A stretch of DNA of 64,000 bases from Leptolyngbya sp. PLA1 (GCA_021405315.1 QWIH01000016.1:1-64000); one strand, 5' to 3'; numbered from the stretch's first letter, positions 16,584-25,057 are shown. A program made the numbers and translations. Notes: generated from the letters alone by a model not told the origin.

Positions 16584-17639
16584 TCAGGCGGCGAGCTGAC
16601 GCTCGAGCTTCTCGGGGTGCGCGGACTGGGCCACGGCGTCCTCGCGGCTGATGAAGCCGTTGAAGTAGAGCTCCGCGATGGAGCTGTCCAGGCTGCACAT
16701 GCCGATGGCGCGGCTGGTCTCGATGACGTTGGGGATCTCGAAGGTGCGAGCCTCGCGGATCAGGTTCCGCACCGCGGGCGTACACAGCAGCACCTCCACC
16801 GCCGGCACCATGCCCGGGCGGTCCACCCGGCTGAACAGCGTCTGGCTCAGCACCGCCTGCAGCGTGTTGCTCAGCATCGACCGGATCTGGTTCTGCTGCC
16901 CGCCCGGGTACATGTCGATGATGCGCTCCACCGTCTGGCTCGCGCTGCACGTGTGCAGGGTCGAGAGCACCAGGTGGCCGGTCTCGGCGGCGGAGATGGC
17001 CAGCGCCGTCGTCTCGAGATCGCGCATTTCGCCGACGAGGATGATGTCCGGGTCCTGACGCAGGGCATGCTTGAGGCCGCTGGCGAACGTCGGCATGTCC
17101 TGCCCGAGCTCACGCTGTTCCAGCACGCACTGCTTGCTCTCGAAGACGTACTCCACGGGGTCCTCGAGCGTGATGATGTGCTTGCGATACCGCTGGTTCA
17201 TCGCCTCGATCATGGCGGCGAGCGTCGTGGACTTGCCCGATCCGGTGTCGCCGGTCACCAGCACCAGCCCGCGGGGCAGGTAGGTGAGCCTCGCGATGAC
17301 CTCCGGGAGGCTGAGCGCCGACAGCGGCGGCACCTTGGTCTTGATGATTCGCATGGCCAGCCCGACCATGCCCTTCTGCATGTGGGCGTTCACGCGGTAG
17401 CGAGCCAGGCCCTCGGCCTGGAACGAAAAGTCCGCGTCCTTCTGCCGCTCGAACGTCGCGAGCGCCTCGGGCGGTGCCATCTGCTCGAGGAACTTGCGGG
17501 CCACCTCCCGCGTGAGCACCGGCATCTCCAGTGGCGTCATGACCTGATGGATACGAACCGTGGGCGGCTGGCCCGCGATCAGGTGCACGTCCGACGCGTC
17601 CGCCTCAAACGCCGCCTTGAGAATCTGAGTCAGTTCCAC
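16584..17639 (-). CDS. pilT: Type IV pilus retraction ATPase
   Basis: Cytoplasmic hexameric ATPase that drives pilus retraction (twitching). 351 residues, the standard PilT length. Walker A is GDTGSGKSTT at about 130-139, the Asp box LEDPVEY is at about 160, Walker B is ILVGEMRD at about 197, and the His box STLHT is at about 223. The AIRNLI motif of PilT appears as AVRNLIREART near 290. A GGAGGAA ribosome site 6 nt before the GTG at 17639 decides the start and excludes a longer frame. It heads the pilus cluster; a PilB extension ATPase is not in the window. Confidence 0.95.
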   Translation of the reverse strand: MELTQILKAAFEADASDVHLIAGQPPTVRIHQVMTPLEMPVLTREVARKFLEQMAPPEALATFERQKDADFSFQAEGLARYRVNAHMQKGMVGLAMRIIKTKVPPLSALSLPEVIARLTYLPRGLVLVTGDTGSGKSTTLAAMIEAMNQRYRKHIITLEDPVEYVFESKQCVLEQRELGQDMPTFASGLKHALRQDPDIILVGEMRDLETTALAISAAETGHLVLSTLHTCSASQTVERIIDMYPGGQQNQIRSMLSNTLQAVLSQTLFSRVDRPGMVPAVEVLLCTPAVRNLIREARTFEIPNVIETSRAIGMCSLDSSIAELYFNGFISREDAVAQSAHPEKLERQLAA

Positions 17640-17800
17640 GTCGGTTCCTCCAGCGGGGCGAATCCCCGGGAAGGATGATCGGTCCGACGCGGGGCGGGCT
17701 GGAACCTGCGCCCTCGGGCGATCCGGGTGCTCAGGCCGCACCGCCCGCACAGACGGACCAGGCGTTGCCGTCGTTCCCGGCGGTGACCGATGGCCGAGGG

Positions 17801-18265
17801 TCATCCGTCCTTCATCAGCTCGCGGATGTACGTCTCGAACTCGTCGTGGAGAATCTTCATGGAGGGCTTGTTCCACATCTTGCGGAACGAGGGCTCCCGC
17901 TCGATGACCCGCATCCGCTTCTCCCAGGAGGCGAAGTAGCCGTCGCCGAGCTGGCCCATGCGGTGGCTGAACCACGCGATCTCGAAGACCGAGAGCTGCA
18001 TGAGATTGAGGAAGTACTGCCGGATGTCCTCGTCGCTGTGCAGCCCCTCGATGTCGTGAGAATGAACCTTGGCGAGCTCGGGGTGGTCCACCCGAAGCCG
18101 CCTCAGGGCCATCTGAAGCTCGACGAGCTTGGTGAAGTTCGCGACCTGCTGGGCGCGGTGCCAGGTGCGGAGCTGGCGCCCGGCGTAGATCACGGACGTG
18201 ATGATCGCGCCCGCGGTCAAGGCCTGGAGGCAGATCTGGATCACAAGGAGAGTGCCGGGTTCCAT
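17801..18265 (-). CDS. Hypothetical small membrane protein
   Basis: 154 residues, not recognised beyond resemblance to uncharacterised single-span bacterial proteins. One membrane helix (about residues 4-26, LLVIQICLQALTAGAIITSVIY) is followed by a cytoplasmic domain of about 125 residues rich in charged and aromatic residues, predicted mostly helical. The ATG at 18265 was chosen since the longer frame runs into the divergent promoter region. It is divergent from the ArsR-type gene across 77 bp that contain a palindrome, so it may be under that regulator. The 161 bp between it and pilT hold no feature I can support. Confidence 0.65.
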   Translation of the reverse strand: MEPGTLLVIQICLQALTAGAIITSVIYAGRQLRTWHRAQQVANFTKLVELQMALRRLRVDHPELAKVHSHDIEGLHSDEDIRQYFLNLMQLSVFEIAWFSHRMGQLGDGYFASWEKRMRVIEREPSFRKMWNKPSMKILHDEFETYIRELMKDG

Positions 18266-18306
18266 GAGACCCGATTGTTGGGGGGCCGGCGGGGGCGACG
18301 CCCCGA

Positions 18307-18336
18307 TAGACAACCGTTGAAAATAACGCCTATACT
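18307..18336 (+). promoter_or_regulatory. Promoter of the ArsR-type gene (leaderless)
   Basis: -35 TAGACA at 18307-18312, 18-bp spacer, -10 TATACT at 18331-18336. The last T is 7 nt before the ATG at 18343, so transcription should begin at the start codon. This is among the best promoter matches in the window. Confidence 0.65.
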
Positions 18337-18341
18337 TCAAC
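18316..18341. promoter_or_regulatory. Inverted repeat over the ArsR promoter, candidate operator
   Basis: GTTGAA at 18316-18321 and TTCAAC at 18336-18341, perfect 6-bp arms around a 14-bp centre that contains the -10 box. A minus-strand TATTTT (18320-18325), a possible -10 for the membrane-protein gene, lies in the same site. Position fits autorepression by the adjacent ArsR-type protein. The arms are short, so chance is possible. Confidence 0.5.
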
Positions 18342-18342
18342 A

Positions 18343-18969
18343 ATGAGCACGGGCAAGCGGCAGGCACGCGGGCGGCATGAGTACCTCGTCACGTCAGGTG
18401 AGCAGCGGCGGGCGCTCGCCTCGCCCGTCAGGCAGGAAGTGGTCGACACCCTCCACGCCGCGGGCCCGTCCACCATGGCACGGCTCGCGGGCCTGCTGGG
18501 ACGGCCCGCCGACGGGCTCTACTTCCACGTGAAGGTGCTCCTCCGCGTCGGGCTCGTCGTGGAGGCCGGTACCAGCGGCTCGGGGCGGTCCCTCGCCGCG
18601 GTCTATGACGTCCCGGGGCGGCCCTTGAGGCTCGCCTACGGATCCACGAGGGCCGAGCGTGCCGAGATCGCCCGGATCATCCGGGCGGCGATCCGCCTGA
18701 GCCAGCGCGAGTACGAGCGCGCGTGTGCCCGCGGCGAGCGTGCCGAGCAGCCCGGGCGCGTGCTGTGGGGCGGGCGGGCAAAGGGCTGGCTGAGCGGGGT
18801 GCAGCAGCGCCGTGCCGGCACGCTCCTGAAGGAGCTGGAATCGCTGTTGCAGTCGGGGAGTCCCGGGCGCGGTGCCCGGCTCATGTCATTCGGGTATCTG
18901 TTGGCGCCCTGTGAGGGGGCCCGCGCGGGCCGCCGGACCGGGGGACGCCGCGAGAGGAGTTCCACATGA
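18343..18969 (+). CDS. ArsR-type winged-helix transcriptional regulator
   Basis: 208-residue DNA-binding protein. Residues about 20-85 form a winged helix of ArsR type: EQRRALASPVRQEVVDTLHA, then STMARLAGLLGRPADGLYFHVKVL as the recognition helices, then a wing ending AVYDV. No ArsR metal motif (CxC) is present in the helix, so the signal is not obviously a metal. The C-terminal half is Arg-rich, helical and unassigned. A TATACT box directly before the ATG implies a leaderless mRNA, and a palindrome overlaps it. The stop overlaps the next start by 4 bp, coupling the regulator to a secreted aspartic protease, so controlling that gene is its likely job. Confidence 0.8.
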   Translation: MSTGKRQARGRHEYLVTSGEQRRALASPVRQEVVDTLHAAGPSTMARLAGLLGRPADGLYFHVKVLLRVGLVVEAGTSGSGRSLAAVYDVPGRPLRLAYGSTRAERAEIARIIRAAIRLSQREYERACARGERAEQPGRVLWGGRAKGWLSGVQQRRAGTLLKELESLLQSGSPGRGARLMSFGYLLAPCEGARAGRRTGGRRERSST

Positions 18970-20426
18970 CTTGGAGCGTGCGTGCGGCGTTGGCGATGCT
19001 CGGCGCGGCTGTGTCCGCGATCGCTCACGGGCAGGTGGTGTTGCAAGGCGACGCGCAGGTCTTCGGGCTCGCCAGCCCGGCCACCATCGCCTTTGACGCC
19101 ACGGGGAGGGTCGTGACGCACGTTGCCGGACGGGTCAGGCTCCGATCCGGGTTCGATGGCACGCGGGCGTGGTCGGACGATCTCGGGACGCCCCCGCGCA
19201 CTCTTCACCTCCGCGAACGCGACGAGGTGAGGCTGCTCGGGGCCGTGCTCTCCGGAACGTGGGACGATCCGCACGGGCCCCTGGTGCTCGCCGACGGGCC
19301 GCTCGCCGAGGGCGGTCCAGCCGAGGTGGCCTTCACGTTCCGGGACGGCAGGCCCGGCGGAACGATCAGCCTCGATGCGTCCGGGCGGCCCGTGGCGATG
19401 CGCCTGGACGCGGCGCAGGAGCGAGGCGAGACACGACTCTCCGAGTGGACCCGGGTGGGCGAAGTCTGGGCGCCGATGGTGGTCGAACGCTCGGGTGGTG
19501 GCGGCAGCGTCGTGATGCGGTTCAAGCCCGACGGAGCCACCCGGCCGGATCTCTCGTCCTTTGCCGCCCCGGAGCCGACGGCGCGCGCCGCCTTTGAGGG
19601 GGACGCGAGACTCGAGGTGAAGCGGGCCAAGACCGGGCACCTCCTCGTGAAGCCCCGGATCGACGGGCGGGAGGTCGGCTGGTTCATCTTCGACACGGGT
19701 GCCGGCGCGACGGTCCTCGACAAGGCCACGGCGTCGGAGTTGGGGGTCGAGCAGTTCGGCAGCATTCCTGTGGGCGGGATCGGGGGCTACGTCACCTCAC
19801 CCCTCTCCATGCCGAAGGCCTTCACGCTCGGGCCTGCGACCATCCACTCGCCCGTGCTGATCACGCTGGACCTGGCACCGATCGGCGCGGCGATCGGGGA
19901 GGACCTCGCCGGGATCGTGGGGTACGACCTGCTCAGCCGCGTCATCAGCGAGATCGATCTGGCCCGGGCGCGGATCTCGCTCCACGATCCACGGGCCTTT
20001 GATGCCGGCGGCGCGGAGTGGTCACCCCTCATCGTGTATGAGCGGCATCCGTGCGTGAAGGGGGCGATCGAGGGGCATGAGGGCATTCTGAAACTCGACA
20101 CGGGCGCCAATCCGGCGATCATGGTCACGGCGCCCACGGTGCGGAGGCTCGGGCTTCTCGATGGCCGCGAAACCTCGCCCACGCGTATCGGAGGGTCCGG
20201 CGGCTTTCGCGAGGCGGCGAAGGGCGTGCTGCGCAGCGTCTCATTCGCGGGGACCGAGGTCAAGGACGTCCAGGCGGTCATGGCGCTCCCGGACGATGAG
20301 GGCATGGGCGCGCTGCGTGACGACGGCACGATGGGATCGCTGGGCGGGCCGCTCCTCAGGCGGGGAGTCCTCGTCCTGGACTACCTGCACGAACGCATGA
20401 TGCTGAGGCCGGCATCCGCGGAGTGA
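18966..20426 (+). CDS. Secreted retropepsin-like aspartic protease with two DTG motifs
   Basis: 486 residues with a signal peptide (MTWSVRAALAMLGAAVSAIAHG, cleavage after about residue 22), so periplasmic or exported. Two aspartic-protease active-site triads are visible: FDTGAG with Asp at 243 and LDTGAN with Asp at 378, each followed by a hydrophobic-Gly segment, as in clan AA proteases. Residues 23-220 form an N-terminal domain I do not recognise. Having two DTG lobes in one chain suggests a pepsin-like pair built from retropepsin-like halves; alternatively only one is active. It is translationally coupled to the ArsR-type regulator. Substrates are unknown. A strong hairpin follows the stop. 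Confidence 0.82.
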   Translation: MTWSVRAALAMLGAAVSAIAHGQVVLQGDAQVFGLASPATIAFDATGRVVTHVAGRVRLRSGFDGTRAWSDDLGTPPRTLHLRERDEVRLLGAVLSGTWDDPHGPLVLADGPLAEGGPAEVAFTFRDGRPGGTISLDASGRPVAMRLDAAQERGETRLSEWTRVGEVWAPMVVERSGGGGSVVMRFKPDGATRPDLSSFAAPEPTARAAFEGDARLEVKRAKTGHLLVKPRIDGREVGWFIFDTGAGATVLDKATASELGVEQFGSIPVGGIGGYVTSPLSMPKAFTLGPATIHSPVLITLDLAPIGAAIGEDLAGIVGYDLLSRVISEIDLARARISLHDPRAFDAGGAEWSPLIVYERHPCVKGAIEGHEGILKLDTGANPAIMVTAPTVRRLGLLDGRETSPTRIGGSGGFREAAKGVLRSVSFAGTEVKDVQAVMALPDDEGMGALRDDGTMGSLGGPLLRRGVLVLDYLHERMMLRPASAE

Positions 20427-20447
20427 CGCGGCGCAAGGACCCACAAC

Positions 20448-20484
20448 GCCACGACCGACACCGGGCATCGATGTCGGTCGTGGC
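20448..20484. terminator. Bidirectional hairpin terminator
   Basis: Perfect 13-bp stem, GCCACGACCGACA paired with TGTCGGTCGTGGC, around an 11-nt loop, between convergent genes. There is no U-tract on either side, so termination may need Rho or rely on the stem alone. Confidence 0.7.
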
Positions 20485-20515
20485 AGAGGAGAGTCTTCGC
20501 CGGGGGAGGCCGAGG

Positions 20516-23023
20516 TCAGGGGCAGGCGCCGCCCGCGAGCACGTTGATCAGAGCCGCGAGGTCGTCCTGGTCCACGTTGCCGTCATGGTTGAAGTCCGGA
20601 TCGATGCCCGTGGGATTCGGTCCTCCTCCGACGACATCGACGAGGTACGTCGCGTCGTCCTGATCAGCGTTTCCGTCGTGGTTGAGGTCGGGGTCGCACG
20701 AGGGGCCGCCGATGCGGGTGAGACCGATGCGGTAGGAGTCAAAGCCCGCGGTGGTGGAGAACCGCGTCGTCGCCACCAGTGCGCCGCCATTGATCCCCAC
20801 GAACGCCGGAGACGCGTCGCCCTCCGCCCCGGTGACGACCGGGAGTGCGGCGGGGTCCATCAGGGTGCCGCCCTCGCTCACCCTGGCGGCGTACACATCG
20901 GTGCGTTCGTCGTAGAACTGGCTCTGCCGGCGCTGATCATCCCATGCGACGAGGAACGAGACGCCGTCCCAGACGACCGTGGGGCGGAGCTGGCGCCCCG
21001 GCGCCTCGGCGATCGTGAACGACGGGCCGTAGCTGCCGTCCGGGTTCATCAGTCGCCCCGCGACGTAGTTGTTGGCGTTGGAGAGGCTGTTGTTGCGCCA
21101 GACGATGAGGAACCTGGATCCGGAGAACGCCACGTCCGGGTCGCCGGAGCCGCCCGAGAATGGCGTCGGGTTGAATCCCGTGGAAGGCGTGCCGCTGAAG
21201 GGAACGCGCGCAATCACGGCGTCTGACTGGCTCGAGTCATGGGTCCACTGCGAGTGCGATGCCACGAGCCATTGGCTGCCGTCGGTGCGTGTGCGTGTGA
21301 GCCCGCTGTGGTAGCCCCCCGAGACAGCGATGCCGTTGGCCGGGTCAAGGGCGGCGCCCTGAGCGTCGAGGCGCTTGATCCAGAGATCGATGAACTGGGG
21401 GTTGGTTGCGAAGCGGGTCGCGGCGATGCAGAAGCGCCCGTTCAGGGCCTCCACGGACGGGTTCATGCCCGGCATGACGGAGAACGTCGGCCCCGCGAAG
21501 GTCCCGTCCGCGTTGAGGAGTCGGGCGACAACCCCCGTGGGCGTGACGCCGGGCCCGCCCTGATCCCAGGTGAGCAGGTAGTTTGCGCCGTTCCACGCGA
21601 TGCCGCAGACCCCAATCGTGGGTGCCTGAGCGACCTCGACGGGTTCCGTGGTTGCCGGGTTGCCGGCGGGGTCGAGAAGGTGCAGCAGCACTCGGTCGTC
21701 GTTGGCGGCCTCGCTGACAAAGGCGAGGGCGAGTGAACCGCCGGGGCCCCGCGTCACAGCGCTGCTGCGCTGGCTTCTGGTTCCCGTCGAGAGGCAGTGC
21801 TCGGATTCACCGCTGTTGGAGGGCGCGACCGGCATGACGAAGGCGTTCTGGTCGTTGCCGTTGGCCTGGCGGAGATCGGTCCAGCCGTACAGGACCCCGC
21901 CCCCCGCGCGAGGAACCATGAGGCTGTCGTAGAGGCTGTTCACGGAGCCGGTGACGACGATGGGCAGTGGGACACCCCCGAGCGCGTCGAGGCGCGTGCC
22001 GGCGGGGGATACTCGCAGGAGTCTCGCCTCATTCGAGACGGTCCGTGAGAGCCACCAGTTGACGCCGTCGTGCGCGATGTCGAGTTCGCCCGAGAAGTTG
22101 GGGAACAGGGGCGTGCCGGCGGGGTTCAGCAGCGTGCCGGCTGAGGTCATCCGCGAGCCGACGATGTCCGTGAAGTTCTGAATCCAGGTGATGTAGAGCT
22201 CCGACCCGTTCGATCCGACGGCGTAGGCATTGGTGGGAAGGTTGAAGGAGGGGGCCAGAGGCTGCAGATTGGCGCCGATGCGGCGTGCCTTGAGGAGGGC
22301 GCCATCGTTCCAATCCGGCCCGATGACCATGTACTCACTGGCCGTGGCGACGACCTGGAGTTGGCCGTAGACCCAGTCGTTGAGCATGACGGGTGCGGGG
22401 TCGAGGAGTTGCCCGGCGCTGGTGATGCGCTGCCCCGCGAGGAACGTGCCGTAGCCGTCGTTGTGGTACACGCAGCGTGCGACAAGCCAGTTGCCGCCCA
22501 GGCCGGAGACCGTGAGACCGATGGTGTCGGGCTCGAACTGCGTCGGGGGAAGTGAGAAGGGGACCGTGTCGATGGGGCGGCCTTCGGCGGAAACTCGCAC
22601 GAACCGCACGCGAGTCTCGAAGTACGTGACCGGGGGCTGCGTTGGCTCCTGCGACTCAAAGACCACGAGCCAGTGCTCACCGTTCCAGGCGACCTTCGGA
22701 CGCCGCTGGTACCCCATGCCCCCCGCGATAAGGAACGGCGCGGGGTCGAGAGGATTCCCGCTCGCATCGACCCGGATGCCGAAGAGATCTGAATCACTCT
22801 GATTGGTTTGTGAACCGGAACTCCGGCCTCGGCCGTCGGTCCACACGGCCAGGTACGCATCCCCGCCTCGGGCGATCGCCAGATCGGACTGGCTGTTCGT
22901 GGCCGGCAGGACCGAGCGGTCTCCGGGAACTAATCCGAGATCGCGCACCAGCGGCTGCGCTGGCGCGAGGCCGACCGCCGTCAAGAACAGACACATAGCA
23001 GCGAGTTGATGAACCTGCGGCAT
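20516..23023 (-). CDS. Secreted beta-propeller-like protein with C-terminal GC-type dockerin
   Basis: 835-residue exported protein. The signal peptide covers about residues 1-22 (MPQVHQLAAMCLFLTAVGLAPAQ). The body is made of repeated segments of the pattern W-n-G-x-x-W/Y-L-V (WNGEHWLVVF, WNGANYLLTW, WDGVSFLVAW), each about 50-60 residues, which suggests a beta-propeller. The last 60 residues are the Cys-flanked double calcium loop: CDPDLNHDGNADQDDATYL through DFNHDGNVDQDD to GGACP. The module is probably for surface attachment or partner binding; the ligand is unknown. The start has a GGGAGG ribosome site. It is the first of five such proteins between here and 37077. Confidence 0.82.
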   Translation of the reverse strand: MPQVHQLAAMCLFLTAVGLAPAQPLVRDLGLVPGDRSVLPATNSQSDLAIARGGDAYLAVWTDGRGRSSGSQTNQSDSDLFGIRVDASGNPLDPAPFLIAGGMGYQRRPKVAWNGEHWLVVFESQEPTQPPVTYFETRVRFVRVSAEGRPIDTVPFSLPPTQFEPDTIGLTVSGLGGNWLVARCVYHNDGYGTFLAGQRITSAGQLLDPAPVMLNDWVYGQLQVVATASEYMVIGPDWNDGALLKARRIGANLQPLAPSFNLPTNAYAVGSNGSELYITWIQNFTDIVGSRMTSAGTLLNPAGTPLFPNFSGELDIAHDGVNWWLSRTVSNEARLLRVSPAGTRLDALGGVPLPIVVTGSVNSLYDSLMVPRAGGGVLYGWTDLRQANGNDQNAFVMPVAPSNSGESEHCLSTGTRSQRSSAVTRGPGGSLALAFVSEAANDDRVLLHLLDPAGNPATTEPVEVAQAPTIGVCGIAWNGANYLLTWDQGGPGVTPTGVVARLLNADGTFAGPTFSVMPGMNPSVEALNGRFCIAATRFATNPQFIDLWIKRLDAQGAALDPANGIAVSGGYHSGLTRTRTDGSQWLVASHSQWTHDSSQSDAVIARVPFSGTPSTGFNPTPFSGGSGDPDVAFSGSRFLIVWRNNSLSNANNYVAGRLMNPDGSYGPSFTIAEAPGRQLRPTVVWDGVSFLVAWDDQRRQSQFYDERTDVYAARVSEGGTLMDPAALPVVTGAEGDASPAFVGINGGALVATTRFSTTAGFDSYRIGLTRIGGPSCDPDLNHDGNADQDDATYLVDVVGGGPNPTGIDPDFNHDGNVDQDDLAALINVLAGGACP

Positions 23024-23096
23024 GAACCCTCCCTTCGGCGGGCCGAGCCCGCCTTACAGACATGCGGCAAGGGAGGGTAGCTTGAGTCGCCAAAAC

Positions 23097-23102
23097 AGGA
23101 TA
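23097..23102 (-). promoter_or_regulatory. Candidate -10 box of the dockerin gene at 20516
   Basis: TATCCT on the minus strand in a locally AT-richer stretch. It predicts a leader of about 67 nt ending in the GGGAGG ribosome site. No fitting -35. Confidence 0.35.
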
Positions 23103-23130
23103 TTTGCATCGTTTGTCGAGTGGCCCTGGG

Positions 23131-23583
23131 TCATGCCGGCTTCAGCATTGCGCGCAAGTCATTTGGAATACGCACCTTGCTTCCTCGGCTGTAGTCGTAC
23201 GTCACGATGGTCCCTTCCCCGAGAGCGGCGACCTCTCCGCGCGTCTTGCTGATGATCTCGTGGCGAAGAGTGAACCGGTCCTCACCGATCCCCGCGAGGC
23301 GGGCGGTGACGGCGAGTGTGTCCGGATACACCACCGGGCGCCGGAACCTGCACTGCACAGCCTGGAGGATGAAGCCGACTCCCTTGCGGCCAAGGTGGCC
23401 GGAGCCCTGGTCCGGGGCCTTCCACCCCAGCCGCCGGATGAACTCCACGCGGGCGGACTCGAGGTAGCGGAAGTAGACCGCGTTGTTGACGTGGCCAAGC
23501 GCGTCCATTTCACCCCACGCCACCGGGATCTCAAGCACCACCGGCGCGGAAGCGAGGAGCGAGGTCGGATCGTGAGTGGTCAT
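23131..23583 (-). CDS. Acyl-CoA thioesterase, 4HBT hotdog family
   Basis: 150-residue single hotdog domain of the 4-hydroxybenzoyl-CoA thioesterase family, cytoplasmic. The signature VAWGEMDALGHVNNAVYFRYL at about 21-41 contains the position of the catalytic Asp (D27) and the H-V-N-N-A-x-Y-F-x-Y motif; the C-terminal TYDY and RIPNDLRAML also fit YbgC/FadM-like members. The acyl substrate cannot be told from sequence. The ATG at 23583 is chosen because the hotdog fold starts there and TAGCTT ends 6 nt upstream; a longer frame covers the divergent promoter region of the prepilin gene. It seems unrelated to the secreted proteins on either side. Confidence 0.88.
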   Translation of the reverse strand: MTTHDPTSLLASAPVVLEIPVAWGEMDALGHVNNAVYFRYLESARVEFIRRLGWKAPDQGSGHLGRKGVGFILQAVQCRFRRPVVYPDTLAVTARLAGIGEDRFTLRHEIISKTRGEVAALGEGTIVTYDYSRGSKVRIPNDLRAMLKPA

Positions 23584-23588
23584 GCGGA

Positions 23589-23594
23589 AAGCTA
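23589..23594 (-). promoter_or_regulatory. -10 box of the thioesterase gene (leaderless type)
   Basis: TAGCTT on the minus strand, last T 6 nt before the ATG at 23583. No -35 recognised. Confidence 0.42.
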
Positions 23595-23661
23595 CGCTCG
23601 GGCCGCGATCGTTGCGGGCTTGGGCAGTCGCTTGACAGTGTGGATATGCTTGTGCGGGCGT

Positions 23662-23717
23662 TGTTCGCCCGATGTTCCGCCGGTTCGGAGGCAACTTCGG
23701 GCCCCGGCGGGCGAACA
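23662..23717 (+). other. Stem with 10-bp arms in the leader of the prepilin gene
   Basis: TGTTCGCCCG at 23662-23671 pairs perfectly with CGGGCGAACA at 23708-23717. The 36-nt interior can form smaller GC-rich helices. It lies 94 nt before the ATG at 23811, in the 227-bp divergent region, and would be part of a long 5' leader. Function unknown. Confidence 0.4.
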
Positions 23718-23810
23718 GAGAGGTGGTGTCGGCCGCGTTCGCAGGAGCGCGGGCTGGCGTTTTCTTTCCCGCACTCGGCGGGTCGGGCGGCTGAAGAACG
23801 GAGCCAGGGC

Positions 23811-24944
23811 ATGAACACGACACGTCGGGCCGGGGTGCGAGTCAGGGGTCCCCGAGCCTTCAGCCTCATCGAGTTGCTGACCGTCATCGGGATCATCGCA
23901 CTCGTGATCGCCATCGTGGTTCCCGCGCTGGGGTATGCCCGGGACGCGGCCCGAAAGAGCGAGACGACCAACGTCGCGAACCAGGTGTCGCAGGCGTGCC
24001 TCACGTTCCAGCAGTCCGAAGGGCGTCTGCCCGGGTTCTTCTCCGCGCGGGCGATGGCCCACGCCGAGAACTCGACCCGCGGCTTTACGGCGATGCAGAA
24101 CGCCATGCTCGACCTCATGGGGGGTGTCGTGGACACGGCGGCTCCGCCGGCGCCGGACGAGATGCTCGTCGGGCCGTCGACGACAGACGTGGTCAAGGTG
24201 AAGCCCAGCCTCATCGGGACCAACTCCGCGGGAAACAAAGCCTACTTCACGCCCTCGGGCAAGTACTTCAAGGTGATGAACCAGGCGTTGCTCGGATACG
24301 GACGCACCGGCGCCGGCTATGGCTGGACCTCCAACGCCGCGGGCGCCGGAACGGCGCAGGGCGGCTACGGCGAGGTCGTCGATGCCTGGAGCAACCCGCT
24401 CGTGCTGTGGTCGATCGATGAGTCGCAGCAGGGGGAGATCGTGGGCGCGACCGCGGCCGCCAACAACTTCTCGCAGGTGCGGGCGCCGGCGAACGCGAAT
24501 CAGCCGTCGGCACGCTTCTATTGGAACGCCAACGCCGCGGTCTTCACCACGGCGCAGTACGCGATGAACGGCGTCAAGGCCGGGGCCGCGAGCCTGCTCG
24601 ACTCCGGCACCAGCGACGATGAGAAGCGGACGAACCTGATGGGCCTCTTGGGCAACCCCGCCTCGCCCAAGGCGCTCGCGAACGCGGCCGGCAACCCCCT
24701 GACCGCGGCCCAGATCCTGCCCAGCGCGGGCCGGGGCACGGTGATCGTGCACTCCGCGGGCAACGACCGCACGTTCCTCTCCACCCAGGATCGTGGCGGG
24801 AAGCGCGCGGGCGGGACCAGCCCGCGGTACCTCTATTACGGGCTCAACTTCCGTTCCAACGCCACCTCGACCGCCGACCTGCCCGGGGGGCAGTCTTCCG
24901 ACATCATGAACGAGTTTGATGACATTCTCGTCTCCGGCGGCTGA
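23811..24944 (+). CDS. Planctomycete-type prepilin-like protein
   Basis: 377 residues, a type II secretion/pilin-like protein with the planctomycete leader form. The N-terminal prepilin motif is RGPRA before FSLIELLTVIGIIALVIAIVVP, with Ala rather than Gly at the -1 position and Glu at +5. The soluble part is long (about 340 residues) and rich in Ala, Gly and Asn; it has no motif I can name. The ATG at 23811 is the only start that gives a normal short basic leader. It lies outside the pilus cluster and next to dockerin proteins, and a rho-independent terminator follows, so it is a single-gene unit. Likely exported pseudopilin; function unknown. Confidence 0.78.
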   Translation: MNTTRRAGVRVRGPRAFSLIELLTVIGIIALVIAIVVPALGYARDAARKSETTNVANQVSQACLTFQQSEGRLPGFFSARAMAHAENSTRGFTAMQNAMLDLMGGVVDTAAPPAPDEMLVGPSTTDVVKVKPSLIGTNSAGNKAYFTPSGKYFKVMNQALLGYGRTGAGYGWTSNAAGAGTAQGGYGEVVDAWSNPLVLWSIDESQQGEIVGATAAANNFSQVRAPANANQPSARFYWNANAAVFTTAQYAMNGVKAGAASLLDSGTSDDEKRTNLMGLLGNPASPKALANAAGNPLTAAQILPSAGRGTVIVHSAGNDRTFLSTQDRGGKRAGGTSPRYLYYGLNFRSNATSTADLPGGQSSDIMNEFDDILVSGG

Positions 24945-24980
24945 ACCCCGAAGGCCAACCGCGTCATTCGCCCCTGCCAG

Positions 24981-25007
24981 GCCCCGTCCGTTGCGACGGG
25001 GCTTTTT
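24981..25007 (+). terminator. Rho-independent terminator of the prepilin gene
   Basis: 8-bp perfect stem GCCCCGTC / GACGGGGC, 6-nt loop, then TTTTT. It is the clearest intrinsic terminator in the window. Confidence 0.88.
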
Positions 25008-25019
25008 CGTTGGTAGCCT
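24991..25019 (+). promoter_or_regulatory. Candidate promoter of the DUF11/dockerin gene
   Basis: TTGCGA at 24991-24996, 17-bp spacer, TAGCCT at 25014-25019. It gives a leader of about 32 nt that includes the GGAGG ribosome site. The -35 lies inside the preceding terminator stem. Confidence 0.42.
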
Positions 25020-25057
25020 GCGTTGGAGGCGGGGCCGACCGGGGCGGAGGTGTCGGG

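Noticed and set aside
23632..23637. TTGACA as -35 of the prepilin gene
   Set aside because: No AT-rich -10 at 16-18 bp; the nearest TATGCT is only 7 bp away.
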